64,000 bases of DNA from UBA3775 sp964584255 (lineage in GTDB: Bacteria; Bacillota; Clostridia; Lachnospirales; Lachnospiraceae): the NCBI GenBank assembly GCA_964584255.1, contig CAZOZM010000006.1, positions 1-64,000 on the forward strand. Direction: 5' to 3'. A program made the translations under genes and the position numbers. Of this stretch, positions 1 to 7,638 are shown piece by piece. Every line of letters starts with the position of its first letter. Within the stretch, counting starts at the first letter, position 1. Under the pieces are notes generated by a model. The model had not been told where the DNA came from and made no database searches. It saw only the letters and a list, made by a program, of their open reading frames with translations.

Positions 1-110
1 AAGGGTTGCCAGGAATGTCTCATTTTAAATTGTGCTATTTAGATGCTAACACTACTAAAGTATGAAAATAATTTTTTTCTATATGGAAATTGCAGGTTGA
101 ATTAGAGAAA

Positions 111-153
111 AAAAGCAGTATGTGATGAATTGGAATCATCACATACTGCTTTT
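111..153. terminator. Bidirectional terminator hairpin after the GntR gene
   Basis: Positions 111-128 and 136-153 are perfectly complementary (18 bp, 7-nt loop), with A-rich sequence before and T-rich sequence after, so it can end transcripts on both strands. The GntR stop codon (153-155, minus) overlaps one arm. Bases 1-110 hold no gene that I can support. Confidence 0.85.
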
Positions 154-887
154 TAAAAGTTGATTTCTATTCGGTAAAGAGAAGATGGAATGTAGTGCTT
201 GTTGGAAACCAATACTCTTTTGTTCTCATCGTAGATGGTTTCCTGAATGAGCAGAAATGAATCTTTGTCGGATAAGGTGTAATTCTTTGCGGTGAAGTTT
301 CCTGTTATGGAATGAGTAAAAATTCTTCTGCAGGAAATAATGTGCTCATAGCATTCTGTTTCAAGATAGTTAAAAAGTGTATCGCGGTCATTTAAATCAA
401 TGTGTTTTTCCGCAACAATCTCAATCGGAATAAAACTTAAGGTATATGCAAAGGTTGTTTTACCCTTTTTATACCATCTGTCAGCAATAACTACGGCAGG
501 GGTGTATTGACCGAGTGTATCCGTTATGGATTGAGTAGGCGGCTCAATACGAAATTCAAACTCGGTAGAGTCCGGTGTTTTTGTACTATACAGATGAATG
601 GGATGTATGTTTTTATCAGAAGAGGTTTCATTTTTTTTACAGTCTTCAGGTGAACAGATAAAATTTCCTACTCCGGGTACATTTTTGATTACGCCGTCTT
701 CTATAAATAAAGCAAGGGCTTTTCTGAGGGTCATTCTGCTTACACCCATCTGTTCGGCAAGTATGGGTTCTGAAGGTAATTGGGAATTAACGGGATAGGT
801 ACCGTTTTTAATCAGTTCGTATATTCTGTCATAAACCTTGACATGCTTCAGTTTCTTTTTTGCGTTTTCTTCCGCGCTGATACTCAT
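153..887 (-). CDS. GntR-family transcriptional regulator (HutC/UTRA type)
   Basis: A 244-residue repressor-type protein. Residues about 17-80 form the winged helix-turn-helix, with the typical run QLPSEPILAEQMGVSRMTLR and a following GVIKNVPGVGNF wing. Residues about 95-244 resemble a UTRA effector-binding domain (motif RRIFTHSITGNF, C-terminal ETIYDENKRVLVSNKHYIP). The start fits an ACGGAG site 8 nt upstream on the minus strand. It is transcribed away from the nucleoside operon udp-nupC-deoB-deoC, and the shared intergenic region carries two inverted copies of ACTTGTCTAA. From the layout I infer that it controls that operon and itself in response to a nucleoside or sugar phosphate. The ligand cannot be read from sequence. 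Confidence 0.9.
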   Translation of the reverse strand: MSISAEENAKKKLKHVKVYDRIYELIKNGTYPVNSQLPSEPILAEQMGVSRMTLRKALALFIEDGVIKNVPGVGNFICSPEDCKKNETSSDKNIHPIHLYSTKTPDSTEFEFRIEPPTQSITDTLGQYTPAVVIADRWYKKGKTTFAYTLSFIPIEIVAEKHIDLNDRDTLFNYLETECYEHIISCRRIFTHSITGNFTAKNYTLSDKDSFLLIQETIYDENKRVLVSNKHYIPSSLYRIEINF

Positions 888-973
888 GCTGTTTCTCCGT
901 TCTGCCGTTTATACGGTCGTTTCTTTAATACAGGAAAAGTCTAAAGCTCCGTCCTGTATAAATTTTCCATATA

Positions 974-1026
974 ATGTTAAAACTATATAAGGAATTTGTC
1001 AATAACTAAAATACAATTAGACAAGT
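974..1026 (-). promoter_or_regulatory. Promoter and operator-like site of the GntR gene
   Basis: On the minus strand, TTGACA (1002-997) and TAACAT (979-974) are separated by 17 nt. The decamer ACTTGTCTAA (minus, 1026-1017) lies just upstream of the -35 box. A dyad, ATACAGGA and TCCTGTAT (about 929-960), falls in the presumed 5' UTR. Confidence 0.6.
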
Positions 1027-1143
1027 ACAAAAGTTGAATAAACAACAAAAATCAAGTAAATATGCATATGAAACAAATTGCAACAGAGGTAGATTTGTGC
1101 AATATATACAAAATACCAATGAATAGTTTAGTAAATACTGATA

Positions 1144-1172
1144 TTGAAATTAGACTTGTCTAAAAGTATAAT
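1144..1172 (+). promoter_or_regulatory. Promoter and operator-like site of the udp-nupC-deoBC operon
   Basis: TTGAAA (1144-1149) and TATAAT (1167-1172) are spaced by 17 nt. The spacer contains ACTTGTCTAA (1154-1163) within the palindrome TTAGAC-TT-GTCTAA (1150-1163). A regulator bound here would block RNA polymerase. The same decamer in opposite orientation lies at the GntR promoter 130 bp away. About 100 nt of untranslated leader follow before the udp start. Confidence 0.7.
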
Positions 1173-1272
1173 ACAGGCATAACAGAAAACACAACATGAG
1201 TTCAATATAACAGCTCATGTGATAAAAAAACAAACAGCTGCATGGGAGGCGGCAAAAAAGGAGGTATTTTTT

Positions 1273-2052
1273 ATGCAGAATTATTCAGGTGAAGTAGGAT
1301 TACAGTATCATTTACAGATCAGACCGGGTGATGTAGGACGTTATGTTATTATGCCGGGAGATCCAAAGAGATGTGAGAAGATTGCAAAGCATTTTGATGA
1401 TGCAAAACTTGTTGCAGACAGCAGAGAGTATGTTACTTATACAGGTTACCTTAATGGAGAAAAGGTCAGTGTAACATCAACAGGTATCGGCGGTCCTTCT
1501 GCATCAATTGCACTTGAAGAGTTGGTTTTATGTGGAGCAGATACATTTATAAGAGTAGGAACATGCGGAGGTATTGAATTGGATGTTAAAGGTGGCGATA
1601 TTGTTGTTGCCACAGGAGCAATCCGTATGGAAGGTACAAGCAGGGAATATGCACCGATAGAGTATCCTGCAGTTGCCGATCTTGATGTAACAAATGCTCT
1701 TGTATCCGCAGCGAAAGATTTGGGATATACTTATCATGCCGGAGTTGTTCAGTGCAAGGATGCATTCTATGGTCAGCATGAACCTGAAAGAATGCCGGTC
1801 AGCTATGAACTTTTAAATAAGTGGGAAGCATGGAAGAGAATGGGATGTAAGGCATCAGAGATGGAATCGGCAGCACTGTTTATTGCAGCATCACACTTAA
1901 GAGTACGTTGCGGTTCTACATTCCTTGTAGTAGGAAATCAGGAAAGAAATGCACTTGGTATGGATAATCCAATGTGTCACGATACTGAGTCGGCAATCAA
2001 GGTTGGCGTAGAAGCAATCAGAAAACTTATTGAAGCTGATAAGGCAAAATAG
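1273..2052 (+). CDS. udp: Uridine phosphorylase
   Basis: A 259-residue enzyme of the PNP/UDP phosphorylase family that splits uridine with phosphate into uracil and ribose 1-phosphate in the cytoplasm. Visible motifs are the phosphate loop MPGDPKR (residues 27-33), TSTGIGGPSASIALEEL, the GTCGG segment and the MESAALF substrate signature. An in-frame start exists at 1219, but ATG 1273 sits 7 nt after AAGGAGG, and family homology begins at this point, so I use it. The gene heads a nucleoside catabolism operon with nupC, deoB and deoC. Related nucleoside phosphorylases share the fold, so purine or thymidine activity is not fully excluded, but uridine specificity is the best call. Confidence 0.9.
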   Translation: MQNYSGEVGLQYHLQIRPGDVGRYVIMPGDPKRCEKIAKHFDDAKLVADSREYVTYTGYLNGEKVSVTSTGIGGPSASIALEELVLCGADTFIRVGTCGGIELDVKGGDIVVATGAIRMEGTSREYAPIEYPAVADLDVTNALVSAAKDLGYTYHAGVVQCKDAFYGQHEPERMPVSYELLNKWEAWKRMGCKASEMESAALFIAASHLRVRCGSTFLVVGNQERNALGMDNPMCHDTESAIKVGVEAIRKLIEADKAK

Positions 2053-2088
2053 TATTTACTAAAAGATAAAAAAACGGAGGGTTTGGGG

Positions 2089-3291
2089 ATGATATATGCG
2101 TTAAATATACTGGGAATCCTTGTTGTTCTCGGAATAGCATTCTTGATTTCTTGGAACAGAAAGGCCGTTAATTGGAAAGCAGTAATAAAGGCAGTGATTG
2201 TTCAGTTTATTATTGCGGTTCTGTTAATTAAGGTTCCTGTCGGCAAGAAAATCGTATCGGTAATATCGGATGGTATTACGGCAGTCATTAATTGCGGCCA
2301 GGATGGTCTGTCATTTGTATTTGGCAGCCTTTCAGACAGCGGAGCTTCAACCGGAAGCATTTTCATAGTACAGACATTGGGAAATATTATTTTCGTTTCT
2401 GCACTTGTAAGTCTTTTGTACTATATAGGTGTTCTCGGATTTGTTGTTAAGTGGATTGGTAAAGCCGTAGGAAAGATTATGGGAACTACAGAGGTTGAGA
2501 GTTTCGTAGCCGTGGCCAATATGTTCCTCGGACAGACTGACAGTCCTATTCTTGTAAGCAAGTATATTAAAAATATGACGGACAGTGAGATTATGGTTAT
2601 TCTTGTATCCGGCATGGGAAGTATGTCCGTATCAATACTTGGCGGTTATCATGCACTCGGAATTCCGATGGACTACCTTTTGATAGCAAGTGCCCTTGTT
2701 CCTATCGGAAGTATTCTTATCTCAAAGATGATTCTTCCTCAGACAGAAAAGACACTTGAGATCACAGATGTAAAAATGGATAACAAAGGAAACAATGCAA
2801 ACGTAATCGATGCCATTTCGGAAGGTGCCGGAATCGGTATGCAGATGGTAATCTCCATCGCGGCATCTCTGGTTGGTATAATCGGTATAGTTGCAGTAAT
2901 TAACCTTCTTCTCGGCTTTGCAGGTATAAGCCTTGAACAGATCTTCTCATATATATTTGCTCCATTCGGTTATCTTCTTGGTTTTGAAGGTAAGGACATA
3001 CTTATGGAAGGATCTTTACTTGGAAACAAACTTATAATCAATGAATTTATAGCATTCAAGGATTTAGGTGCCAATTTGGCAAACCTTGATCCAAGAACAG
3101 GAATGGTTGCGGCAATTTCACTTTGCGGATTTGCAAACCTTTCCAGCCTTGGAATCTGTGTATCAGGTATTGCAGTATTGTGTCCTGAAAAGAAGAGTAC
3201 TCTTTCAAGACTTGTTTTCCGTGCAATGTTGGGCGGCGTACTTGTTAGTCTTTTAAGTGCAATGATCGTTGGATTTATAATGCTGTTTTAA
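2089..3291 (+). CDS. nupC: Concentrative nucleoside transporter (NupC/CNT family)
   Basis: A 400-residue polytopic membrane protein that imports nucleosides with a cation gradient. CNT landmarks are GQTDSPILVSKYI, GMGSMSVSILGGYHALGI in the first core repeat and NEFIAFKDL in the second, followed by the gating-like segment CGFANLSSLGI. Eight or more hydrophobic segments are seen, and the length is normal for the family. A TTG lies two codons upstream, but ATG 2089 is preferred because ACGGAGG ends 8 nt before it. It lies 36 nt after udp and presumably supplies the substrates for uridine phosphorylase and the deo enzymes. Confidence 0.93.
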   Translation: MIYALNILGILVVLGIAFLISWNRKAVNWKAVIKAVIVQFIIAVLLIKVPVGKKIVSVISDGITAVINCGQDGLSFVFGSLSDSGASTGSIFIVQTLGNIIFVSALVSLLYYIGVLGFVVKWIGKAVGKIMGTTEVESFVAVANMFLGQTDSPILVSKYIKNMTDSEIMVILVSGMGSMSVSILGGYHALGIPMDYLLIASALVPIGSILISKMILPQTEKTLEITDVKMDNKGNNANVIDAISEGAGIGMQMVISIAASLVGIIGIVAVINLLLGFAGISLEQIFSYIFAPFGYLLGFEGKDILMEGSLLGNKLIINEFIAFKDLGANLANLDPRTGMVAAISLCGFANLSSLGICVSGIAVLCPEKKSTLSRLVFRAMLGGVLVSLLSAMIVGFIMLF

Positions 3292-3299
3292 TAAAATTA

Positions 3300-3333
3300 G
3301 ACAGGGCGATGCGGTAAAATGCATCGCTTTGTC
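3300..3333 (+). other. Intercistronic hairpin between nupC and deoB
   Basis: GCGATGC (3306-3312) pairs perfectly with GCATCGC (3321-3327), with GAC/GTC extending the stem outside. No U-run follows, so it is not a classical terminator. It may stabilise or process the message between the transporter and enzyme genes. Confidence 0.5.
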
Positions 3334-3351
3334 ATTCTTTGAGAGGTAGAT

Positions 3352-4548
3352 ATGGAAATAAAGAAATATAAAAGAATTTTTACGATTGTAGTTGATTCGT
3401 GTGGTGTAGGCGGCGCAAAGGATGCAGCAGCTTTTAATGATGCGGGAGCAGATACACTTGGTCATATTGCTGAAAAAGCAGAGCATCTCAATATTCCGAA
3501 CCTCAGGAAGCTTGGAATAGCAAACCTGAAAGAATTAAATGGGATTGAACCGACGGTCAAGCCTTTGGCTTATTATACAAACCTCAACGAGGCGAGTAAC
3601 GGAAAAGATACAATGACAGGACATTGGGAAATGATGGGTCTGCATATAATGACCCCGTTTCAGACATTTACTGAAACAGGATTTCCGGCTGAGTTGATAG
3701 AAGAGCTTGAAAGAAGAACGGGACGTAAAGTAATCGGTAATAAGAGTGCAAGCGGAACAGAAATTCTTGATGAGCTTGCAGAAGAAGAGATTGCAACCGG
3801 ACATATGATAGTATATACTTCTGCTGATTCCGTGCTTCAGATATGCGGAAATGAGGAAACCTTTGGTCTGGATGAGTTATATAAATGCTGTGAAATAGCC
3901 AGAGAGATAACCATGAAAGATGAATGGAAGGTCGGAAGGGTAATTGCAAGACCTTATGTGGGAAAGAAAAAGGGAGAATTTAAGCGGACGTCAAATCGTC
4001 ATGACTATGCCCTTAAGCCATATGGCAAAACAGCACTTGATGTTCTGAAGGAAGCAGGTCTTGAAGTAATATCGGTTGGAAAAATATTTGATATTTTTGA
4101 TGGTGAGGGTCTTACACAGTCAAATAAATCAAAAAGTTCGGTTCATGGAATGGAACAGACGATAGAAATTGCAAAGTCTGACTTTACGGGTCTGTGTTAT
4201 GTAAATCTTGTTGATTTTGATGCTTTATGGGGACACAGGCGTGATGTGAACGGTTATGCGGAGGAACTTGAAAAGTTTGACGTAAAATTGGGCGAACTTC
4301 TGGAATGTCTTGAGAAGGACGATTTGCTCGTCATAACAGCAGATCATGGTAATGATCCGACTTATAAGGGAACAGACCATACAAGAGAACAGGTGCCTTT
4401 TATAGCATATTCTCCTTCTATGAGGGAATCCGGAAAGCTTGAAGAAACCGATACTTTTGCAGTGATAGGTGCAACAATCGCTGATAACTTTGGATTGAAA
4501 ATGCCGGAGAATACCATTGGTAAATCACTGCTTGACAGTTTGAAATAA
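3352..4548 (+). CDS. deoB: Phosphopentomutase
   Basis: A 398-residue cytoplasmic enzyme of the alkaline phosphatase superfamily that converts ribose or deoxyribose 1-phosphate to the 5-phosphate. Metal- and phosphate-binding motifs are visible: the N-terminal VVDSCGVGGAKDA with the first Asp, GKDTMTGHWEMMG near residues 88-100, and ITADHGNDPTYKGTDHTREQ near the C terminus. Length is normal. GAGAGG precedes ATG 3352. It links udp (which makes ribose 1-phosphate) to deoC (which uses deoxyribose 5-phosphate), supporting a complete salvage and catabolic operon. Confidence 0.96.
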   Translation: MEIKKYKRIFTIVVDSCGVGGAKDAAAFNDAGADTLGHIAEKAEHLNIPNLRKLGIANLKELNGIEPTVKPLAYYTNLNEASNGKDTMTGHWEMMGLHIMTPFQTFTETGFPAELIEELERRTGRKVIGNKSASGTEILDELAEEEIATGHMIVYTSADSVLQICGNEETFGLDELYKCCEIAREITMKDEWKVGRVIARPYVGKKKGEFKRTSNRHDYALKPYGKTALDVLKEAGLEVISVGKIFDIFDGEGLTQSNKSKSSVHGMEQTIEIAKSDFTGLCYVNLVDFDALWGHRRDVNGYAEELEKFDVKLGELLECLEKDDLLVITADHGNDPTYKGTDHTREQVPFIAYSPSMRESGKLEETDTFAVIGATIADNFGLKMPENTIGKSLLDSLK

Positions 4549-4591
4549 AAATATGGACCGTTAATCAGACGGAAATTATAATATAGGCGAA

Positions 4592-4630
4592 AAGCCGTCG
4601 GGATTTATTAAGCAAGGAATCATCCGATGG
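4592..4630 (+). other. Hairpin upstream of the deoC ribosome binding site
   Basis: CCGTCGGGATT and AATCATCCGATGG form a stem with one wobble pair and a 2-nt bulge, ending about 6 nt before the deoC GGAGG. There is no U-run. It could modulate deoC translation or protect the mRNA end. Confidence 0.4.
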
Positions 4631-4646
4631 CGGAATGGAGGACAGA

Positions 4647-5315
4647 ATGGATAAAAAAGAAGTCTTAAAGATGGTAGACCACACACTGTTGTCACAGGCG
4701 GCAACATGGAATGACATCAAGGGTATACTTGATGATGCCATGAAATACGGTACGGCATCAGCATGTATTCCGGCAGCTTATGTTAGGCAGGCAGCGGAAT
4801 ATGTTGAAGGAAAACTTCCAATATGTACGGTTATAGGTTTTCCAAACGGATACAGCACAACGGAGGTTAAGGTTTTTGAGACCTCTGATGCCGTGGCAAA
4901 TGGAGCGTCTGAAATTGACATGGTAATCAATATCGGTTTTCTGAAAGATAAGAGATATGACGAACTTGAAAATGAAATCCGCCTGATTCATGAGGCGTGT
5001 GAAGGCAGAATTCTTAAGGTGATTATTGAGACATGTCTTCTTACTGAGGAAGAAAAGATTAAAATGTGCGAAATTGTTACCAAGGCAGGAGCTGAGTTTA
5101 TTAAAACTTCAACAGGCTTCTCTACGGCAGGGGCAATTTTTGATGATGTCGCTTTAATGAGGAAGCACATTGGTGAAAAAGTTAAGGTAAAAGCGGCAGG
5201 AGGAATTTCATCCTTTGATGATGCCGAAAGATTTATTGAGCTTGGAGCAGAGAGACTTGGAACAAGCCGTCTTGTTAAGATAATGAAAAATACGGATACT
5301 GGATTAGGATACTAA
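4647..5315 (+). CDS. deoC: Deoxyribose-phosphate aldolase
   Basis: A 222-residue class I aldolase with a TIM-barrel fold that cleaves deoxyribose 5-phosphate to acetaldehyde and glyceraldehyde 3-phosphate. Key residues are visible: Asp91 in EIDMVINIG, the Schiff-base Lys153 in EFIKTSTGF, and Lys182 in KVKAAGGISS. An in-frame ATG at 4635 would add four residues, but GGAGG at 4637-4641 is 5 nt before ATG 4647, so I choose the latter. It is the last gene of the nucleoside operon and is followed by a terminator-like hairpin. Confidence 0.96.
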   Translation: MDKKEVLKMVDHTLLSQAATWNDIKGILDDAMKYGTASACIPAAYVRQAAEYVEGKLPICTVIGFPNGYSTTEVKVFETSDAVANGASEIDMVINIGFLKDKRYDELENEIRLIHEACEGRILKVIIETCLLTEEEKIKMCEIVTKAGAEFIKTSTGFSTAGAIFDDVALMRKHIGEKVKVKAAGGISSFDDAERFIELGAERLGTSRLVKIMKNTDTGLGY

Positions 5316-5331
5316 ACCGGTCAGACATAAT

Positions 5332-5385
5332 CAGCATATCCTATAACTAAAACCGGGAAAACGGTTGGTGTGGGATATGCTTTTT
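5332..5385 (+). terminator. Probable terminator of the nucleoside operon
   Basis: AGCATATCC and GGATATGCT pair, enclosing an inner AAACCG/CGGTT stem, and are followed by TTTTTTATTT. This insulates the downstream SLC13-type gene from the deo operon. Confidence 0.75.
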
Positions 5386-5443
5386 TATTTGGTACGGTTT
5401 TAACCCGAAACCTATGTCGGATGAAGAATGGAGTTTACAATTC

Positions 5444-5633
5444 TTGATTTCGGTCAGTCCTTATAGTATATTTATTAAAACTGTGTTACTGCTGTCAATT
5501 AAGCAGGAAAACCACCTGCCTGACGGAATGGTATGATACGGATTTGATAAATAATGTGAAAAAAACACTAGGTTATCAGATGAGATATTCTTATCTGAAT
5601 ATCTGAAAGATCCTGCAGGAGAGGAAGAACATA
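5444..5633 (+). promoter_or_regulatory. Promoter and structured 5' leader of the SLC13-like gene
   Basis: TTGATT (5444-5449) and TATATT (5467-5472) are 17 nt apart, predicting a leader of about 155 nt. It contains a two-tier hairpin (CTGTCA 5492-5497 with TGACGG 5521-5526 outside; GCAGG 5503-5507 with CCTGC 5515-5519 inside), a perfect 8-bp hairpin (5583-5590 with 5597-5604), and the palindrome TCCTGCAGGA (5611-5620) overlapping the ribosome binding site. The inner CCTGC could instead pair with GCAGG at the ribosome site, as in a translational switch. I do not recognise it as a known riboswitch class. Confidence 0.45.
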
Positions 5634-6791
5634 ATGAAGAAAATTGTTGGATTTGCAAGACGGGAAGCAGTGCTTTCAATATCCCTGATTCTCGCTATTG
5701 TCTCGATGTTTGTTATAATCCCCGATAAAGAGTATATTTCTTATATTGATTTTAGAACGCTGGCACTTTTGTTTAGTCTGATGGCGATAATTGCAGGATT
5801 GAGAAGCATAGGGATTTTCGATATCATTGCCGAAAAGCTGCTGAAAATTACGAAGAATGCGGCAGGTACTGCGGCAATTTTGGTTTTTCTCTGTTTTTTC
5901 TTTTCCATGTTTATAACAAATGATGTCGCACTGATAACGTTTGTACCTTTAACAATTACAATATTCAGCTATGGTGAAGAAAAGCTGAGAAACCGTTGGC
6001 TTGCAAGATGTGTGATTATGCAGACAATTGCAGCTAATCTGGGAAGCATGCTTACACCGATAGGAAATCCTCAAAATCTGTACCTTTATGAAAAACTAAT
6101 CATATCATGTTCGGAAAGCGGATTGATGGATTTTGTAAGAATAATGCTGCCATATTCCCTTATATCATTTTTTATGCTTGCTCTGTGGCTGTTTATTTTG
6201 AAAGTTAAATGGGACGATGACTTTATCGTAAAGGAAGAGAATCAAGAGTCGGGAAAACTGAAAAAAACAGATATGGAATATCTGATTGCATTTTCATTGC
6301 TGTTTTTTATCAGTCTGCTTACCGTAATGCATAAAATTCATTTTTTTATACTCTTTGGTCTTGTTTTATTGTATACTTTTTTCAGAGGAAGAAAAATCCT
6401 GCGTATGGTTGATTATTCGCTTTTGGGAACGTTTACGGCATTGTTTATTTTTATAGGAAATATCGGCCGAATAGATTTCATCGCCGACATATTGTCGTCT
6501 GTCATCAGGAAGCATGAAATGATAACGGCAGTAGTGGCAAGTCAGATAATGAGCAATGTGCCGGCAGCGGTTTTGCTTGAAAAGTTTACGGACAACATAC
6601 CTGCACTGATAATAGGAACAAATCTCGGAGGACTTGGAACACTGATTGCTTCAATGGCAAGCCTTATAAGTTTTAAGTTTTATTCGGCAGAGGTAAAAGG
6701 GAAAACAGCCGTGTATATTGCAGGATTTACTCTGGCAAATGTGGTCTTTTTGACAGTAATGCAGCTTGCCTGTCTGGTTCTGAACGGATAA
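5634..6791 (+). CDS. SLC13/ArsB-type ion transporter superfamily permease
   Basis: A 385-residue inner-membrane protein with about ten hydrophobic segments. It shows the two half-site motifs of this superfamily: ITNDVALITFVPL (about 94-106) followed by TPIGNPQNLYLY (141-152) in the first half, and QIMSNVPAAVLLEKF with GTNLGGLGTLIAS in the second. Members move dicarboxylates, citrate, sulfate, arsenite or Na+/H+; the substrate cannot be told here. At 385 residues it is shorter than many SLC13 proteins and nearer to ArsB/NhaD-type lengths. It is transcribed from its own promoter with a structured leader, and no enzyme gene nearby reveals the cargo. Confidence 0.8.
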   Translation: MKKIVGFARREAVLSISLILAIVSMFVIIPDKEYISYIDFRTLALLFSLMAIIAGLRSIGIFDIIAEKLLKITKNAAGTAAILVFLCFFFSMFITNDVALITFVPLTITIFSYGEEKLRNRWLARCVIMQTIAANLGSMLTPIGNPQNLYLYEKLIISCSESGLMDFVRIMLPYSLISFFMLALWLFILKVKWDDDFIVKEENQESGKLKKTDMEYLIAFSLLFFISLLTVMHKIHFFILFGLVLLYTFFRGRKILRMVDYSLLGTFTALFIFIGNIGRIDFIADILSSVIRKHEMITAVVASQIMSNVPAAVLLEKFTDNIPALIIGTNLGGLGTLIASMASLISFKFYSAEVKGKTAVYIAGFTLANVVFLTVMQLACLVLNG

Positions 6792-6849
6792 AACGGATAC
6801 CATACGGGAAGTGTATTGTGTTTAAGCGGTATTTTTACGGGAGAGGAAA

Positions 6850-7638
6850 ATGAAGAGAAAAATATTTGCAGCCGGTTTATTTATCGCCATGTCACTGATG
6901 GTCGGATGCTCTTTAAAGAATGAGGAAGAAGAAAAGCCGGTTCTGGTTATCGGAAGCGAGATGTATGAACCGTATAATTATGTTGATTACAATGGCAATA
7001 ATGCCGGAATAGATGTTGAAATTGCAACCGAGGCATGCAGAAGGATGGGCTATGAAATCAAGTTCAAATATTATGATTCCGGTTGGGCGGATACCATGCT
7101 TGAAAAAGGTGAAATAGACTGTATATGGGGATGTTATACCATGGACGGACGTGAGGATTCGTATCAGTGGGCAGGACCGTATATGCTTTGCAGACAGGTT
7201 GTCGCCGTAGAAAAGGACAGTGATATTTATACGCTTGATGATTTAAGCGGAAAAAATGTGGCAGTTATGGCAGGAACTACACCGGAGCAGATATTACTCG
7301 AAAAAGACTTGACGGAAAATCCGAAGATGGGTACCATTTACAGTTTTGCCGATATTAAGGAGGCGGCAATGGCATTACAGGGGGATTATGTTGATGCCTG
7401 TGCCGGTCATGCTGCGATTTTGGCAGAGAAACTTCTTGGAACAAATATCGAATACAGGTTTCTTGGTGAAGGACTTCTTCTTGCAAACATGGGTGTTGCA
7501 TTTTCAAAGGATGCAGACCCGGATGTAACGGAGAAACTTAATGATGTCTTGAATGAGATGATTGAAGACGGAACGATTCATGATATTTTGGAATCCTACG
7601 GACTCGATGCGGACAAGGCTTTGGAGGTGCGGGAGTGA
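6850..7638 (+). CDS. Extracellular solute-binding lipoprotein, family 3
   Basis: A 262-residue lipoprotein. The signal peptide ends in a lipobox, LMVGC, with Cys20 as the lipidated residue. The mature part is a periplasmic-binding-protein type II fold of the amino-acid family (SBP_bac_3): residues 34-60 include VIGSEMYEPYNYVDYNGN, then GIDVEIATEACRRMGYEIKFK, and the hinge region DDLSGKNVAVMAGTT. There is no ABC permease or ATPase gene next to it. Instead its stop overlaps the GTG start of a hybrid histidine kinase, so it probably senses an amino-acid-like ligand for that kinase rather than feeding a transporter. This role is inferred from coupling only. Confidence 0.88.
   Translation: MKRKIFAAGLFIAMSLMVGCSLKNEEEEKPVLVIGSEMYEPYNYVDYNGNNAGIDVEIATEACRRMGYEIKFKYYDSGWADTMLEKGEIDCIWGCYTMDGREDSYQWAGPYMLCRQVVAVEKDSDIYTLDDLSGKNVAVMAGTTPEQILLEKDLTENPKMGTIYSFADIKEAAMALQGDYVDACAGHAAILAEKLLGTNIEYRFLGEGLLLANMGVAFSKDADPDVTEKLNDVLNEMIEDGTIHDILESYGLDADKALEVRE

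Noticed and set aside
5414..5536. A 40-codon open frame in the leader of the SLC13-like gene
   Set aside because: It has no ribosome binding site, it starts before the predicted transcription start, and the region is better explained as promoter and hairpins.
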